A DNA stretch of 11,449 nt from Clostridia bacterium (GTDB lineage Bacteria; Bacillota; Clostridia; Christensenellales; CAG-1252), in assembly GCA_017615495.1 (NCBI GenBank), contig JAGAAA010000115.1:1-11449 (forward strand), in the 5' to 3' direction. Positions within the stretch are counted from its first letter, which is position 1. Each line of letters starts with the position of its first letter. Below, one piece after another: positions 1-7,413 of the stretch. Under the pieces are notes generated by a model. It had not been told where the DNA came from. It was given only the letters and a program-made list of their open reading frames with translations, and made no database searches. A program made the position numbers and the translations under genes.

Positions 1-3000
1 ATCGCGGGCGAGCTTCTTCCCACTGTGTTCCACGTCAGCGCTCGCGCTTTGGCGGCTCACGCTCTTAACATCTTCGGTGATCATGCCGACGTGATGGCGT
101 GCCGTCAGACCGGTTTTGCGATGCTCGCTTCCAACTCGGTGCAGGAAGTTATGGACCTCGCGCTTGTCGCGCACCTCTCCACTTTGAAATCCAAAGTGCC
201 TTTCCTCCACTTCTTCGATGGTTTCCGTACCTCTCACGAAGTTTCCAAGATCGATATGATCGAATATGACGAGATGAAGAAGCTCGTCGATATGAAGGAT
301 ATCGAAGATTTCCGTGCTCGCGCTCTTAACCCCGAGCACCCGATCCAACGCGGTACGGCGCAAAACGCGGATATCTACTTCCAAAACCGCGAGACTGCCA
401 ACAAGTACTATGAAGCCACTCCCGCCATCGTGCAAGCGATGATGGATAAGGTTTCCGCTCTTACCGGCAGAAGCTATCACCTCTTCGACTACGTTGGCGC
501 TCCCGATGCGGAGAACGTCATCGTTTTGATGGGTTCCGGCGCGGACGCTGTGGAAGAGACCATCAACAAGATGAACAAAGAAGGTCACAAGGTCGGTCTT
601 TTGAAGGTCCGTCTTTACAGGCCGTTTGCCGTGGACGCCTTCCTCAAGGCTCTTCCGAAGAGCGTCAAGAAGCTTGCCGTTCTCGACAGGACCAAGGAAG
701 CCGGCTCCCTCGGCGAGCCTTTGTACCTCGACGTTTGCTCCGCGCTCCTTGAGCACGGTTTGACGGGCATCAAGGTCGTGGGCGGTAGGTACGGCTTGGG
801 CTCCAAGGAATTCAACCCCTCCATGGTCTACGCGGTTTATAAGAACCTCGAGCAGAAGGAACCCAAGAACCACTTCACCGTGGGTATCTATGACGACCTC
901 ACCAACACCTCTTTGGACTTCTCCGAGAAGTACGACGCGGCTCCCGCGGGCACCATTTCCTGTAAGTTCTGGGGTCTTGGCTCCGATGGTACCGTCGGCG
1001 CAAACAAGAACAGCATCAAGATCATCGGTGACCACACCGACAAGTTCGTGCAGGGCTACTTCTTCTACGACAGTAAGAAGTCCGGCGGTATCACCGTTTC
1101 TCACCTCCGTTTCGGCGACACCAAGATCCAATCCGCTTATTTGATCGACGCGGCTGACTTCGTGCAATGCTCCAACCCCTCCTACATCACCCGTTACAAC
1201 ATGACCGGCGACATCAAAGAGGGCGGCAGCTTCCTCCTCAACACCTCTGCTTTGACGGTGGAAGAGCTTGAGCACGTTTTGCCCGCTTCCGTGAAGCGTG
1301 ACATCGCCAAGAAGCACGTCAACCTTTACGTCATCGACGCTATCAAGATCGCGGCGGGCCTCGGCCTGAAGGGCAGGACCAACACGATCCTTCAATCCGC
1401 GTTCTTCAAGATCGCAAACATCATCCCGTACGCTGACGCCGTCGACTTTATGAAGAAGATGGCTTACAAGTCCTTCGCCAAGAAGGGTGACGCGGTCGTC
1501 AACATGAACTACGCCGCTATCGACAGCGCGGAAGCCAATCTCGTCAAGATCGACGTGCCCGCTTCCTGGGCTGAGGCTACCACCGGCGCGGATATGGCAA
1601 AGGTGGAAGGCAGCGAGTACTTCATGAAGACCATCGCTCCGATCATCGCGCAAGAAGGCGACAAGCTCCCCTCCAGCGCGTTCAATGCGGACGGCTCCGT
1701 TCCGACCGGTACCACTCAATACGAGAAGCGCGGCGTGGCTGTGCTTGTGCCGAAGTGGAACGCCGAAAAGTGTATCCAATGTAACCAGTGCGCATTCGTT
1801 TGCCCGCACGCTTGTATCCGTCCGGCAGTGGTTGCCGAGGGTGCGGAAGTTCCCGCTTCCTTCACCGCGAAGGGCATGACCGGCAACAAGGGTTACAATT
1901 TCCGTATGCAGGTTTCCCCGCTTGATTGTATGGGTTGCGGCGTGTGCGCCAACATCTGCCCGGTCAACGAAGGCGCGGATAAGAAGGCGGTTGCCGCAGG
2001 CCTTAAGGGCGCGGCTGCCGAGGACAAAGCGCTCGTTATGGTGCCGCTTGGCTCCGTTGTGGACGACGAGACCGTCAACTACAACTTCACCAAGACCCTT
2101 CCCGACGTGGACGTCAGCGCCTGCCCCGGTTGCAAGGCTACTACCGTCAAGGGCAGCCAGTTCAAGCAACCTTACTTTGAGTTCTCCGGCGCCTGCGCAG
2201 GTTGCGGCGAAACTCCGTACGTTAAGGTCATTACCCAAATGTTCGGCGACAGAATGGTGGTTGCCAACGCGACGGGTTGCTCCTCCATCTACGGCGGTAG
2301 CGCTCCGACTTGCCCGTACACCGTCAACAAGGAAGGCCACGGTCCCGCTTGGGCAAACAGCCTCTTTGAGGACAATGCGGAATTCGGCTACGGCATGAAC
2401 CTCGCTTACGCTCAGCGCAGAAGCAAGCTTGCCGAGAAGATCGAACAACTCAAGGAAGTCTCCACCAAGGAAGAAACCAAGGCGGCGGCTCAAGAGTGGC
2501 TTGACAACCGCAAGAGCGCGGAAGGCAGCAAGGTCGCTTCCGAGAAGCTCGTTTCCATCCTTTCCAAGTGCACCGAAGCTTGCGCTTGCTACGACCTCGC
2601 GAAGGAGATCCTTGCGGATAAGGATTGCCTCGTGAAGAAGTCCATTTGGATCTTCGGCGGCGACGGCTGGGCATACGACATCGGTTACGGTGGTTTGGAC
2701 CACGTGCTCGCTTGCGGCGAAGACGTCAACGTGCTCGTGCTCGACACCGAAGTTTACTCCAACACCGGTGGTCAATCCTCCAAGTCCACCCCGACCGGTT
2801 CCGTTGCTAAGTTTGCTGCGGCAGGTAAGAGGACCAAGAAGAAGGACCTCGGCATGATGGCTATGAGCTACGGCTACGTCTACGTTGCGCAGTGCGCGAT
2901 GGGCTCCAACAAGCAACAGTTCTTGAACGCTATCACCGAAGCGGAAGCCTACGACGGGCCGTCCCTCGTGATCTGCTACGCTCCCTGCATCAACCACGGT

Positions 3001-3279
3001 ATCAACATGGCAAACAGCCAGACCGAGGAAAAGAAGGCTGTGGATTGCGGCTACTGGCAGCTCTATCGTTACAATCCCGCTGCGGCGGAGGGCACGAACC
3101 CCTTCACCCTCGACTCCAAGGATCCCACTGCGGATTACCAGGCGTTCCTCGCCGGTGAGACCAGGTACGCTTCCTTGAAGAAGACTCAGCCGCAAATCGC
3201 TGAAGCGCTCTTTGCGAAGACCGAAGCGGATTCCAAGGCAAGACTTGCTGGCTATAAGAAGCTCGCGGGCAAGGAATAA
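1..3279 (+). CDS. nifJ: Pyruvate:ferredoxin (flavodoxin) oxidoreductase, 5'-truncated by window edge
   Basis: This enzyme oxidises pyruvate and CoA to acetyl-CoA and CO2 with reduction of ferredoxin, the central step of anaerobic fermentation, in the cytoplasm. Frame 1 is open from base 1 and gives 1092 residues. The GTG at 25 is internal, because the family-typical ELLPTVFHVSARALA stretch already spans it, so roughly the first 80-100 residues lie outside the window (family size is about 1170-1230). Visible in order: the CoA/pyruvate-domain region with FFDGFRTSHE near residue 70; the gamma-type region; two 4Fe-4S ferredoxin motifs, CIQCNQC at residue 591 and CMGCGVC at 643; the thiamine-diphosphate half with CAGCGETPY; GDGWAYDIGYGG; and VYSNTGGQSS around residue 918. 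There is no frameshift. Many codons end in C, as in highly expressed genes. A hairpin follows 22 bases after the stop. Family identity is essentially certain; the electron acceptor (ferredoxin or flavodoxin) is not shown. Confidence 0.97.
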   Translation: MAGELLPTVFHVSARALAAHALNIFGDHADVMACRQTGFAMLASNSVQEVMDLALVAHLSTLKSKVPFLHFFDGFRTSHEVSKIDMIEYDEMKKLVDMKDIEDFRARALNPEHPIQRGTAQNADIYFQNRETANKYYEATPAIVQAMMDKVSALTGRSYHLFDYVGAPDAENVIVLMGSGADAVEETINKMNKEGHKVGLLKVRLYRPFAVDAFLKALPKSVKKLAVLDRTKEAGSLGEPLYLDVCSALLEHGLTGIKVVGGRYGLGSKEFNPSMVYAVYKNLEQKEPKNHFTVGIYDDLTNTSLDFSEKYDAAPAGTISCKFWGLGSDGTVGANKNSIKIIGDHTDKFVQGYFFYDSKKSGGITVSHLRFGDTKIQSAYLIDAADFVQCSNPSYITRYNMTGDIKEGGSFLLNTSALTVEELEHVLPASVKRDIAKKHVNLYVIDAIKIAAGLGLKGRTNTILQSAFFKIANIIPYADAVDFMKKMAYKSFAKKGDAVVNMNYAAIDSAEANLVKIDVPASWAEATTGADMAKVEGSEYFMKTIAPIIAQEGDKLPSSAFNADGSVPTGTTQYEKRGVAVLVPKWNAEKCIQCNQCAFVCPHACIRPAVVAEGAEVPASFTAKGMTGNKGYNFRMQVSPLDCMGCGVCANICPVNEGADKKAVAAGLKGAAAEDKALVMVPLGSVVDDETVNYNFTKTLPDVDVSACPGCKATTVKGSQFKQPYFEFSGACAGCGETPYVKVITQMFGDRMVVANATGCSSIYGGSAPTCPYTVNKEGHGPAWANSLFEDNAEFGYGMNLAYAQRRSKLAEKIEQLKEVSTKEETKAAAQEWLDNRKSAEGSKVASEKLVSILSKCTEACACYDLAKEILADKDCLVKKSIWIFGGDGWAYDIGYGGLDHVLACGEDVNVLVLDTEVYSNTGGQSSKSTPTGSVAKFAAAGKRTKKKDLGMMAMSYGYVYVAQCAMGSNKQQFLNAITEAEAYDGPSLVICYAPCINHGINMANSQTEEKKAVDCGYWQLYRYNPAAAEGTNPFTLDSKDPTADYQAFLAGETRYASLKKTQPQIAEALFAKTEADSKARLAGYKKLAGKE

Positions 3280-3300
3280 GCTCACGGAGAATAACTAACG

Positions 3301-3330
3301 AAGGGAGCTCCGACAGGGGCTCCCTTTCTG
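3301..3330 (+). terminator. Strong hairpin after nifJ, probable terminator or attenuator
   Basis: Bases 3301-3311 pair with 3316-3326 in an 11-bp stem with one T-G wobble and a 4-base loop GACA. The following tract is poor (TTTCTG), so termination may be leaky. The stem ends only 16 bases before the ecfA1 start codon. No convincing promoter lies between it and ecfA1, so some nifJ readthrough may feed the ecf operon. Confidence 0.6.
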
Positions 3331-3342
3331 AAATATACCAAA

Positions 3343-4176
3343 ATGGCGATCAAGTTTGAAAAAGTCACATACGAATATCCCGCGGAAGACAACGCCGTCG
3401 TCGCGGTGAAAAACGTCGACCTCGAGATCGAGGACGGTTCTTTCGTTTGCATCTGCGGTGAGAACGGTAGCGGCAAAAGCACCCTCGCCAAACTGATGAA
3501 CGGACTTTTGCAACCGACGTCGGGCGTGGTGACCGTGGACGGCAAAACCACCGCTACGGAAGAGGAGGAAGAGCTTTTTGCCATCCGCCAGAAGGTGGGC
3601 ATGGTCTTCCAAAACCCCGACAATCAAATGATCGCTTCCATCATCGAAGACGAGATCGCTTTCGGTCCCGAAAACCTCGGCGTCCCGCGCGAGGAGATAG
3701 GCGAACGCATTGAGTACGCTCTTTCGGCGGTGGGTATGACGGAATACCGTCACAACACGCCCTACAAGCTTTCGGGCGGGCAAAAGCAGCGTATTGCCAT
3801 CGCCGCCGTTTTGGCGATGCGTCCCGAAGTTTTGGTCTTGGATGAAAGCACCGCGATGCTTGACCCCAAGGGCAGGGCGGAAGTTTTGAAGGTCGCGCAC
3901 GAACTCAACGACCAGGGCATCACCATCGTTTTGATCACCCACTTTATGGAAGAAGCCACGCAGGCGGATCGCGTTGTGGTCATGAGCGAAGGCAGGGTGG
4001 TGATGGACGGCACGCCGGAAGAGATCTTCCGCGACAGAGCAAGCATCGAAAAGTACGATTTGGAACTCCCCATTACGGACGCCATCGCGGCGGACCTTTT
4101 GCAAGCGGGGCTCCCTCTTGAAGATAAGATATACAGCGAAAAAACGCTGGCGGAGGCGATATGTCGATTGAAGTAA
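3343..4176 (+). CDS. ecfA1: ECF transporter ATPase A1 (energy-coupling factor ATP-binding protein)
   Basis: One of two ATPases that power the energy-coupling factor module, which imports vitamins and metal ions through interchangeable S components in the membrane. The 277-residue protein shows Walker A GENGSGKST at 39-47, Q-loop Gln90, signature LSGGQ at 143-147, Walker B VLVLDE at 163-168 and switch His200. After the Walker B glutamate it reads STAMLDP rather than the usual PTxGLDP; a non-proline there is common in EcfA1 and separates it from its neighbour EcfA2. The ATG at 3343 gives the standard N-terminus, but no Shine-Dalgarno sequence precedes it, only an A-rich tract just after the nifJ hairpin. 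A weak promoter-like pair (CCGACA, 18 bases, TATACC at 3334-3339) overlaps the hairpin and is not convincing. The gene overlaps ecfA2 by 16 bases. Confidence 0.94.
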   Translation: MAIKFEKVTYEYPAEDNAVVAVKNVDLEIEDGSFVCICGENGSGKSTLAKLMNGLLQPTSGVVTVDGKTTATEEEEELFAIRQKVGMVFQNPDNQMIASIIEDEIAFGPENLGVPREEIGERIEYALSAVGMTEYRHNTPYKLSGGQKQRIAIAAVLAMRPEVLVLDESTAMLDPKGRAEVLKVAHELNDQGITIVLITHFMEEATQADRVVVMSEGRVVMDGTPEEIFRDRASIEKYDLELPITDAIAADLLQAGLPLEDKIYSEKTLAEAICRLK

Positions 4177-5012
4177 AGGATCTGTCATACGTCTATTCGC
4201 CGGGCACCCCGTACGCCGCAGCCGCCTTGAACGGTGTTTCCATCACCGTAAACGAGGGGGATTTTCTTGGCATCATCGGCAAGACGGGGAGCGGAAAGTC
4301 CACCTTTATACAGCATTTGAACGCTTTGATCAAACTCCAATCCGGCTCGATCAAAGTTTACGACGTGGACTTGACGCAAAAGAAGCCGGACCTCAAAAAA
4401 CTGCGCGGTACGGTGGGTATGGTCATGCAGTACCCCGAGTACCAACTTTTTGACGAAACCGTCGAAAAGGACGTCGGCTATGGACCCAAGAATCTGGGGC
4501 TTTCCGAAGAGGAGATCAAGTGCCGCGTCAAAGAAGCCGTCGAACTTGTGGGGCTCAACTACAAAGAAGTTGCGGATCGCTCGCCCTTTGAACTTTCGGG
4601 TGGGCAAAAAAGGCGCGTTGCCATCGCCGGCGTGATCGCCATGCGTCCGCGCGTTTTGATCCTTGACGAGCCCACAGCCGGGCTTGACCCGCGCGGCAAA
4701 AAGGACATTATGTCCTTGGTAAAAAGATTGAAAGAAACGTCCTCCCCCACCATCATTATCATTTCGCACGATATGGATGCCGTGGCGGAGAACTGCGATA
4801 AAGTGGCGCTTTTCTCGGAAGGGAAGATCCAAGCGGTAGGCTCTCCGCGCGAAGTGTTTTACGACGCAAACGCGCTTGCGCTTGCCGAGATGGACGTCCC
4901 CTCGGTGGTAAAGATCGCGCGAGAGTTGCAAAAGAAGGGCGTTAGCTTGCAAGGCAAGCCCGTAACGAGGGAGGAACTCGTTGAGGCGATCCGGAGGTGG
5001 CGGGATGAATAA
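4161..5012 (+). CDS. ecfA2: ECF transporter ATPase A2
   Basis: The second ATPase of the ECF module, pairing with EcfA1 to form the nucleotide-binding heterodimer under EcfT. The 283 residues carry Walker A GKTGSGKST at 40-48, Q-loop Gln90, signature LSGGQ at 145-149, Walker B VLILDE at 165-170 followed by PTAGLDP, and switch His203. The start at 4161 is fixed by a GGAGG at 4152-4156, four bases upstream, lying inside the 3' end of ecfA1. The 16-base overlap with ecfA1 and the 8-base overlap with ecfT indicate translational coupling and fixed stoichiometry. EcfA2 identity rests on gene order and on the canonical PTAGLDP Walker B context; the A1/A2 labels could be swapped only if order were ignored. 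Confidence 0.94.
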   Translation: MSIEVKDLSYVYSPGTPYAAAALNGVSITVNEGDFLGIIGKTGSGKSTFIQHLNALIKLQSGSIKVYDVDLTQKKPDLKKLRGTVGMVMQYPEYQLFDETVEKDVGYGPKNLGLSEEEIKCRVKEAVELVGLNYKEVADRSPFELSGGQKRRVAIAGVIAMRPRVLILDEPTAGLDPRGKKDIMSLVKRLKETSSPTIIIISHDMDAVAENCDKVALFSEGKIQAVGSPREVFYDANALALAEMDVPSVVKIARELQKKGVSLQGKPVTREELVEAIRRWRDE

Positions 5013-5838
5013 CGTCGTTTTCGGACAGTATTATCCGACGGGCTCCGTCGTCCATCGTTTGGATGCGAGGATCAAGCTTCTTGCCGTCATCTTCTATATC
5101 ATCACGGTGTTTTTCATCCGTGATTACGTGATGTACGCCGCGATGTTCGTGTTTATCATCGGGCTGACCCTGGTTGCCAAGATCCCTTTAAAGGTGCTTC
5201 TCCGCACCGTCAGGACCATCGTGTTTTTGGTGCTGGTCACTTCCATCATCAACCTCTTCTTTACGACGGGCGAGGTGCTTTGGGTGCATTGGAAGTTTAT
5301 CAAAATTTACAAAGAAGGCGTGGAGCACGCCATCAAATTGGCGCTTCGCCTGATCCTTTTGATGCTTTTCCCGTCGCTGTTGACTTTGACCACAACTCCT
5401 ATGGAGTTGACCGACGCGTTGGAAAGCCTGATGAAGCCTTTGAAACTGATCAAAGTGCCGGTGCACGCCATCGCGCTTATCATGAGCATCGCGCTCAGAA
5501 TGATCCCCATTTTGATGGAGGAGACCAACAAGATCATGCTTGCGCAAAAGGCGCGCGGAGCGGATTTCGATACGGGTGGCGCCTTGAAAAAAGCCAAGGC
5601 GATGGTGCCCGTTTTGGTGCCCCTTTTCGTGGGGGCGTTCCGTCGCGCGGACGAGCTTGCTTTGGCAATGGACGCAAGGTGCTACAGCTCGGTAGCCAAG
5701 CGCACCAAGTACAAAGTGATGCGTCTTACGGCAAAGGATTTTGTGGCGGGCTTTATATGCTTTGCCGTCTTCAGCCTGGTATTTTTAAACAAATACCTGT
5801 GGCCTTTTGACCAAATGGTCCTCGCCTTGTTTAAGTGA
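5005..5838 (+). CDS. ecfT: ECF transporter transmembrane coupling protein T
   Basis: Membrane scaffold of the ECF transporter. It holds the two ATPases with its coupling helices and docks different S components (group II, shared module). The 277-residue protein has hydrophobic segments near 24-39, 44-60, 68-87, 108-130, 152-170 and 246-262. The two cytoplasmic coupling motifs are visible as Ala-Arg-Gly at 183-185 and Ala-Arg-Cys at 224-226; the family consensus is two A-R-G-like motifs, so the second has Cys in place of Gly. The ATG at 5005 is preferred over an in-frame TTG at 4981, because GGAGG at 4992-4996 sits at good spacing and the N-terminal FGQYYPTGSVVHRLDAR is typical of the family. 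No S-component gene is in the window, so the substrate cannot be named. Confidence 0.93.
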   Translation: MNNVVFGQYYPTGSVVHRLDARIKLLAVIFYIITVFFIRDYVMYAAMFVFIIGLTLVAKIPLKVLLRTVRTIVFLVLVTSIINLFFTTGEVLWVHWKFIKIYKEGVEHAIKLALRLILLMLFPSLLTLTTTPMELTDALESLMKPLKLIKVPVHAIALIMSIALRMIPILMEETNKIMLAQKARGADFDTGGALKKAKAMVPVLVPLFVGAFRRADELALAMDARCYSSVAKRTKYKVMRLTAKDFVAGFICFAVFSLVFLNKYLWPFDQMVLALFK

Positions 5839-5839
5839 T

Positions 5840-6586
5840 ATGAGAGTACTTCTTCGCGTTGAGTACAAAGGGACGGATTACTGCGGTTGGCAGCGTCAAA
5901 AGAACGGGCTTTCGGTGCAGGAAGTTTTGGCGCGCGCCGTTTTGGAAACCACCGGAGAAGCCTCGGTCATGCACGGCAGCGGCAGGACGGACGCCGGCGT
6001 TCACGCCATCGCGCAGGCGGTGCATTTCGATACGCATACGAGCATTCCGTTGGACAAATTGCCCATTGCAATTAACGCTCATTTGCCCGCAAACATCCGC
6101 GTTTTATCCGCAAGAGAAGTGGAGCCCGGTTTCAACGCTCGTTTTGACGCAAAACAAAAAACTTACCTTTACAAACTTTATTCCGCGCCGGTTTCCAGCC
6201 CTCTTCGCGAAGGGCTGTTTGCCTTCGTGCACAAGCGCCCCGACGTAGACAAAATGCGCAAGGCGGCAACGTACGTTTTGGGCGAACACGACTTCAAAGT
6301 TTTTCAGGCGGCGGGAGGCCACGTCAAGACCACCGTCCGCACCGTCACCGCGCTTGAGATCAAGGAGAACGGGGAGGAGATCACCTTCGAAGTGACGGGC
6401 AACGGCTTTTTGTACAACATGGTCCGCATTATGGTGGGCACCCTTTATTACGTGGGTATCGGCAAGATAAACGCCGAGGATATCCCCGACATCATTCTTT
6501 CGGGCAAGCGCGACCGCGCGGGCAAGACGATGCCCCCCGAAGGGCTTTATTTAAAAGAAGTTAAGTACGCTTTTGACGAGGACTGA
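5840..6586 (+). CDS. truA: tRNA pseudouridine(38-40) synthase TruA
   Basis: Converts uridines at positions 38, 39 and 40 of the tRNA anticodon arm to pseudouridine, in the cytoplasm. The 248-residue protein is of family length. It has the conserved GRTDAGVHA block with the catalytic aspartate at residue 51, the N-terminal YKGTDYCGWQRQ motif, and the late NGFLYNMVRIMVGTL segment characteristic of TruA. The ATG at 5840 follows the ecfT stop by one base. There is no clear Shine-Dalgarno sequence, so its translation probably depends on ribosomes finishing ecfT. An in-frame TTG at 5807 would add 11 residues not seen in the family. The link ecfT-truA is conserved across Firmicutes. No terminator separates it from the mscL promoter that begins 7 bases downstream. 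Confidence 0.96.
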   Translation: MRVLLRVEYKGTDYCGWQRQKNGLSVQEVLARAVLETTGEASVMHGSGRTDAGVHAIAQAVHFDTHTSIPLDKLPIAINAHLPANIRVLSAREVEPGFNARFDAKQKTYLYKLYSAPVSSPLREGLFAFVHKRPDVDKMRKAATYVLGEHDFKVFQAAGGHVKTTVRTVTALEIKENGEEITFEVTGNGFLYNMVRIMVGTLYYVGIGKINAEDIPDIILSGKRDRAGKTMPPEGLYLKEVKYAFDED

Positions 6587-6592
6587 CCCCTA

Positions 6593-6621
6593 TTGACTTT
6601 TCTAAAGAAAAAGAGTACAAT
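6593..6621 (+). promoter_or_regulatory. Sigma-A-type promoter of mscL
   Basis: TTGACT at 6593-6598 and TACAAT at 6616-6621 are separated by 17 bases; each matches the consensus at 5 of 6 positions. The predicted start is about 6628, giving a leader of about 31 bases before mscL. This makes mscL independent of the upstream ecf-truA operon. Confidence 0.8.
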
Positions 6622-6625
6622 ATTT

Positions 6626-6643
6626 CGTAGAAATTCTTCTACG
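6626..6643 (+). promoter_or_regulatory. Perfect inverted repeat at the mscL transcript 5' end
   Basis: CGTAGAA at 6626-6632 and TTCTACG at 6637-6643 form a 7-bp perfect stem with loop ATTC. The predicted transcription start falls at its left edge, and the AGGAGG ribosome binding site begins 3 bases after it. It could be a 5'-terminal RNA hairpin that protects the message or tunes initiation, or a DNA operator overlapping +1. The symmetry is seen directly; the role is inference. Confidence 0.5.
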
Positions 6644-6658
6644 TTAGGAGGGGGGATT

Positions 6659-7216
6659 ATGAAAAAGCTTTTTAAGGAATTCAAAGAGTTTATCAGTCGT
6701 GGCAACGTGATGGATCTTGCCGTCGGCATGATCATCGGCGCCGCATTCACGGCGATCATTACCGCCGTCGTAACGGGCATTTTGAAGCCGCTTATCAACT
6801 TGATCCCGATTGGCGAGACCGGGCTGCAAACGGTGCTCCGTCACGCAGTTGTGGATGCGGAAGGCAACGTCATTACCGAGGCGCTTATCCTCGATTGGGG
6901 CGGCGTGATCTCGGCGGTCATCACCTTCCTTTTGACCGCGCTGGTGCTGTTTATCATCATCAAGGCGTTCAACAAGATGAGAAGCGGGCTTGGCAAAGTT
7001 AAAAAAGGCTTCTTGATCCTCACCGATCCGGAAGTGAGGGCGCTCCGCAAAGAAGGCAAGACCTGGGCGGAGATCAGGGCCATCGACGAAGAGAAGTCCG
7101 CGGCAAAAGCAGCGGCGGAAGAGCAGGCGGCAAAGGAAGCGGAAGCCATTGCGGCGGCAAACTCCACCGAAGGGCTTTTGAAGGAAATACGCGACATCTT
7201 AAAAGAGAAAAAGTAA
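6659..7216 (+). CDS. mscL: Large-conductance mechanosensitive channel with extended C-terminal linker
   Basis: Pentameric inner-membrane channel that opens under membrane tension to release solutes during hypo-osmotic shock. The start at 6659 is set by AGGAGG at 6646-6651 with 7-base spacing; an in-frame upstream start would lie inside the promoter. The 185-residue protein has the amphipathic N-helix and the conserved FISRGNVMDLAVGMIIGAAF block (11-30) leading into TM1 (about 18-46), an extracellular loop (47-78), TM2 (about 80-104), and the terminal helix EGLLKEIRDILKEKK (171-185). Typical MscL is 120-150 residues. The excess lies between TM2 and the terminal helix: residues 105-168, containing DPEVRALRKEGKTWAEIR and an Ala/Glu/Lys-rich stretch likely to be helical. 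Own promoter and terminator make it a single-gene unit between truA and rplM. Confidence 0.95.
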   Translation: MKKLFKEFKEFISRGNVMDLAVGMIIGAAFTAIITAVVTGILKPLINLIPIGETGLQTVLRHAVVDAEGNVITEALILDWGGVISAVITFLLTALVLFIIIKAFNKMRSGLGKVKKGFLILTDPEVRALRKEGKTWAEIRAIDEEKSAAKAAAEEQAAKEAEAIAAANSTEGLLKEIRDILKEKK

Positions 7217-7222
7217 GAAAAC

Positions 7223-7250
7223 GGGCGGAAGTTCTCCGCCCCTTTCTTTT
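7223..7250 (+). terminator. Rho-independent terminator of mscL
   Basis: GGGCGGA at 7223-7229 pairs with TCCGCCC at 7235-7241 around a 5-base loop and is followed by a T-rich run (CTTTCTTTT). It lies 7 bases after the mscL stop. The run continues into a 16-base perfect palindrome of A/T character (7243-7258). Confidence 0.85.
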
Positions 7251-7293
7251 AAAAGAAAAAATTTTTATACATCCGCAAAAAAGAGCAAATTAT

Positions 7294-7325
7294 GCCGCTG
7301 AAAAACTTGACAGCGGCTTTTTATT
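7294..7325 (+). terminator. Second terminator-like hairpin before rplM
   Basis: GCCGCTG at 7294-7300 pairs with CAGCGGC at 7311-7317, with a 10-base loop, followed by TTTTTATT. It sits in tandem with the mscL terminator and would catch readthrough. Its loop and 3' arm contain the -35 box of the rplM promoter. Confidence 0.65.
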
Positions 7326-7335
7326 ACATTAAAAT
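7307..7335 (+). promoter_or_regulatory. Strong sigma-A-type promoter of rplM-rpsI
   Basis: TTGACA at 7307-7312 (perfect) and TAAAAT at 7330-7335 (5 of 6) are separated by 17 bases. The predicted start is near 7342, giving a 5' leader of about 72 bases. The -35 box overlaps the loop and right arm of the hairpin at 7294-7317. Confidence 0.8.
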
Positions 7336-7341
7336 AATATA

Positions 7342-7413
7342 GTTTCTGCGTGAAAAGGCAAAATTAGCCCCTTTGTCCCGATCGTGCGGCGCAAATATTT
7401 AGGAGGAAATTCC
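7342..7413 (+). promoter_or_regulatory. rplM leader (5' untranslated region)
   Basis: About 72 bases lie between the predicted start and the rplM ATG. Weak pairing is possible (GGC at about 7358 with GCC at about 7368, and AAAGG with CCTTT). It ends in a full AGGAGG at 7401-7406, 7 bases from the ATG. Ribosomal protein leaders, including L13 leaders in Firmicutes, are often autoregulated; I see no motif here that proves this. Confidence 0.3.

Noticed and set aside
25..27. GTG at 25 as the start of nifJ
   Set aside because: The conserved protein sequence is already in progress from base 1 in the same frame, so the gene enters from outside the window.
3295..4188. Long minus-strand open frames opposite ecfA1, ecfA2 and the symporter (up to 323 codons)
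   Set aside because: They are antisense shadows of genes with clear conserved motifs; they lack ribosome binding sites and recognisable domains and are rich in His, Asp and Arg as expected from antisense reading of this codon usage.
7243..7258. 16-base A/T palindrome as a regulatory operator
   Set aside because: It is the T-tract of the mscL terminator followed by an A-rich stretch; low complexity explains the symmetry.
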